DNA of 7,871 bases from an archaeon (lineage in GTDB: Archaea > Micrarchaeota > Micrarchaeia > Norongarragalinales > SBBD01): assembly GCA_005239845.1 (NCBI GenBank), contig SBBD01000143.1:1-7871 (forward strand). Reading direction: 5' to 3'. A program made the position numbers and the translations under genes. Positions 5,772 to 7,871 of this stretch are shown here, in pieces. The notes under the pieces are model-generated. The model was not told where the DNA came from. It did no database searches and saw nothing but the letters and a program-made list of their open reading frames with translations. Every line of letters begins with the position of its first letter. The stretch's first letter is position 1.

Positions 5772-7871
5772 ATGCTTGACGTCTTCCTACTGGCCTTTTT
5801 GGCCCTGTTGTTCGTCATCCCCGGCCTCCTGCTTTCCTTCGGCCTTTTGGCAGGACAACGCTTCCGCCGCTTCGAAAAGGGCATCGTGGGAATCGTCCTC
5901 GGCTTCATGCTTCCTCCCCTTCTAGCTTTTCTCGAATTCTCCTTGTTCGGAGTAAGCTATTCTTCGGGCGTCGTGCTCCTGAACATCGGGGTCGTCCTGC
6001 TGCTGGCTTTGGCGCTCTTGTTCTACAACAAACAATTCACGAGCATTCCGGGCGCCCTCAAAGACCTTGTTCTCGGCTTCAGGCGCCCCCTAAAGGACTG
6101 GCAGGCGAAAGTGCTTTTCGTGCTCCTCGTTGCCTTGGCGGTTTACGGTTTCTGGCTCCGGTGGCACACCTCGTGGGCCGCCAACTTTTTCGAATTCGAC
6201 CCTTACTATTACGACCAAGTCACCCGCATGCTCATCGAACAAGGACAAGTGCCCGTCTCTTCCGATCTTTCCTATTACCCCCAGCCCCGTTCCCACCGCG
6301 AGTTTCCTCTTGTGCATTACCTTACCGGCGGATGGTACCTGCTGCACAAGGACTTCCAAGGAGCGCTTTTTGACAAGTCGGACCTGATTCTCATCATCCA
6401 GCTCTATCCTCCTTTTGTCGGCGTCCTCTTGGCGCTCGTCGCGTTCCTTTACCTGAAGGAAGCCTACGGTTCGCTCGTGGGCCTCCTGGGCACCGCCTTT
6501 CTTTCCCTCATGCCCCAACTTGTCACGAAGTTCGCCGCGGGAGTCTCCGAATTGGCTCCCTTCGGCCTCTTTTCTTCCGTCGCCCTTTTCGCGTTCTTTG
6601 GATTGGCCGTCAGCCGCAAAAGCCTCCCGCTTACTATTCTTGCCGCATTTGCCGTCTTTGTGGCGGTTCTCGGCTCCGCCCATTCCGTATGGCCCCTGAT
6701 GGTGCTGGCGGGCTACATTTTCCTGCACAGCATCGCGGAATTCGTGGTAGGAGAGGAAGAGAAACGCTCCACCCTCATCTACCTCGTTGTGGCAATCGCC
6801 ATCTTCTTGGCCAGCCTCTTCTTGATGCAATACCAGCAGCAGCGGATCAGCCTCGACCTCGGCCTGACGTCCTGGCTTCCCATGCTTTCCGTCCTGTTTG
6901 CGCTTTTCCTTGAGGCGCTCCTCCACTTCAAAATCTCGCAGAAGCTCGGCATCTCCAATAAGCTATTGCTCCTCCTCGTTTTGGCGGTGGGGGGGCTCGT
7001 GGTCTTCGTGAGTCCTTTAGGCTCCCCCCTTCTCGGAACCGTCAATTCGTTGATCGGGTTCGGCACAGAGTCCAACGCGCTGTATAAGACGGTACAGGAA
7101 GGCGCCGCGACGAACCCGGGTTATTACGCTTCCTCTGTAGGTGCATTGCACCCTGAAACCCTGCTCCTTTTCGCAGCTATCGTGGTCGCCCTCTCCACCT
7201 TTTTGATCTTGTGGCGGCGCCTCGAGAAACCGTATGCGCTGGCGTTTGGCGTCATCGCTTTCTTTCTCTTGTTCATGAACTCGTTCTTGGATGCGGCCCT
7301 AGTATATGTTGCCAATTTGTTGGGAGGCTCGCTCCCCCAGCTTGCGACGCTCCTCCGCTTCGTGGCCTCGAGTGACGTCTTCATCTTCCTGTTCGTCAGC
7401 ATCCTCTCCGCGCTCCTGGGATTCGTCTACCAAGAAAAAAGGGACCCTCTCGTCCTGCTCTCCGTCCTCTTCTTCTATCCGGTCTCCTACATCGGCTTGA
7501 ACCGCGTCAAGTACCTCGTGCACTTGGCCGTCGCCGCGGGCTTTGCAGCCCCTTTCTTGCTGGGCGAGCTTAAGAAGATGCTGTTGGACGACACGGTTTC
7601 CCTTTCCTTGCGCGTCGGCGGGCTTTCCGCGTTCTCGTTGGCGTTCCTCGTTTTTGGTTTCAACGTGTTCGGCTTCCAGGCGCTTCCTGCAGGAGACGCG
7701 AAGGGTTATCTCTATGGCTTTATTGTGCTCGTCGTCCTCGCTTTCGTGGCCGGCGTAATCTACCTTGCACGGAAGGCCCTTGACGCCTCCCTAGAGGAAT
7801 CCTACCGCTTCTGGCTCTTCGTCCTCGCTTTTCTTGCCGCTTTCGTGTGGACCCTGCGTTTTCCCGATCCG
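5772..7871 (+). CDS. STT3/AglB-like GT-C membrane glycosyltransferase, cut at the right edge
   Basis: The reading frame is open for 700 codons from the ATG to the window edge with no stop, so the C-terminus is missing. The protein is highly hydrophobic with many membrane helices. STT3-like signs are FEFDPYYYDQVTRML (140-154), matching the catalytic first-loop DPYY...R motif with D143 and R152; an acidic position in AAGVSELAPFGLF (255-267, E260) where STT3 proteins carry their second acidic motif; TVQE (440-443), resembling the SVSE/TVAE loop; and NRVKYLVHLA (577-586), resembling the Arg-containing segment before the last helices. Residues 1-105 hold about three further helices with IPGLLLS, like the DUF1616-type module of some archaeal membrane proteins; in ordinary AglB the DPYY motif comes near residue 40-50. 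The WWDYG acceptor motif is not among the visible residues. The role would be transfer of a flipped lipid-linked glycan to protein or another acceptor outside the cell. Another GT-C family remains possible. Confidence 0.65.
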   Translation, partial: MLDVFLLAFLALLFVIPGLLLSFGLLAGQRFRRFEKGIVGIVLGFMLPPLLAFLEFSLFGVSYSSGVVLLNIGVVLLLALALLFYNKQFTSIPGALKDLVLGFRRPLKDWQAKVLFVLLVALAVYGFWLRWHTSWAANFFEFDPYYYDQVTRMLIEQGQVPVSSDLSYYPQPRSHREFPLVHYLTGGWYLLHKDFQGALFDKSDLILIIQLYPPFVGVLLALVAFLYLKEAYGSLVGLLGTAFLSLMPQLVTKFAAGVSELAPFGLFSSVALFAFFGLAVSRKSLPLTILAAFAVFVAVLGSAHSVWPLMVLAGYIFLHSIAEFVVGEEEKRSTLIYLVVAIAIFLASLFLMQYQQQRISLDLGLTSWLPMLSVLFALFLEALLHFKISQKLGISNKLLLLLVLAVGGLVVFVSPLGSPLLGTVNSLIGFGTESNALYKTVQEGAATNPGYYASSVGALHPETLLLFAAIVVALSTFLILWRRLEKPYALAFGVIAFFLLFMNSFLDAALVYVANLLGGSLPQLATLLRFVASSDVFIFLFVSILSALLGFVYQEKRDPLVLLSVLFFYPVSYIGLNRVKYLVHLAVAAGFAAPFLLGELKKMLLDDTVSLSLRVGGLSAFSLAFLVFGFNVFGFQALPAGDAKGYLYGFIVLVVLAFVAGVIYLARKALDASLEESYRFWLFVLAFLAAFVWTLRFPDP

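Noticed and set aside
6090..6926. Minus-strand open frame of 278 codons opposite the STT3-like gene
   Set aside because: Its extreme Glu/Lys/Gly/Arg content is the usual antisense image of a Leu/Phe/Val-rich membrane protein.

Overview
The window looks archaeal. Reasons: an SCP2/archaeal-type thiolase sits beside a DUF35 zinc-ribbon/OB-fold domain, a pairing typical of archaeal acetoacetyl-CoA enzymes; there is a GT2 + MOP-type flippase + STT3/AglB-like set as used for lipid-linked glycans; and TTTAAAAA-type TATA boxes lie at distances that imply leaderless or short-leader mRNAs. Small gaps and moderately high GC coding DNA (with one very AT-rich stretch at bases 1-60) suggest a compact genome. 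A DPANN-type archaeon such as a Diapherotrites relative would fit, but that is a guess from gene content, not a placement.

Layout. Bases 1-99 are a non-coding AT-rich stretch with a perfect 20-bp palindrome and a leftward TATA box for a gene beyond the left edge. Three genes then run on the minus strand, read from right to left: an ArnD-like polysaccharide deacetylase/deformylase (3242-2403), a thiolase (2373-1249) and a DUF35 domain fused to 3-hydroxyacyl-CoA dehydrogenase (1197-100). Gaps are 29 and 51 bases, so they are probably one operon. A roughly 160-base divergent intergenic region (3243-3402) separates them from three plus-strand genes: a GT2 polyprenyl-phosphate glycosyltransferase with two C-terminal membrane helices (3403-4329), a 12-helix MOP-superfamily flippase (4423-5673) and a large STT3/AglB-like GT-C membrane protein (5772 to the right edge, cut off). 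No gene-free stretch exceeds 300 bases, and no tRNA, rRNA, CRISPR or insertion sequence was seen.

How the genes may work together. The plus-strand block and the ArnD-like gene resemble in logic the bacterial Arn pathway: a GT2 loads a sugar on a polyprenyl phosphate, a deformylase/deacetylase trims it, a flippase turns it over, and a GT-C enzyme transfers it. The thiolase and DUF35-HADH would interconvert acetyl-CoA, acetoacetyl-CoA and 3-hydroxybutyryl-CoA, and the fused DUF35 domain may dock the dehydrogenase on the thiolase. The most unusual items are the DUF35-HADH fusion, the Arn-like archaeal gene set, the extra N-terminal membrane module on the STT3-like protein, and short inverted repeats placed just before the starts of both CoA-enzyme genes.
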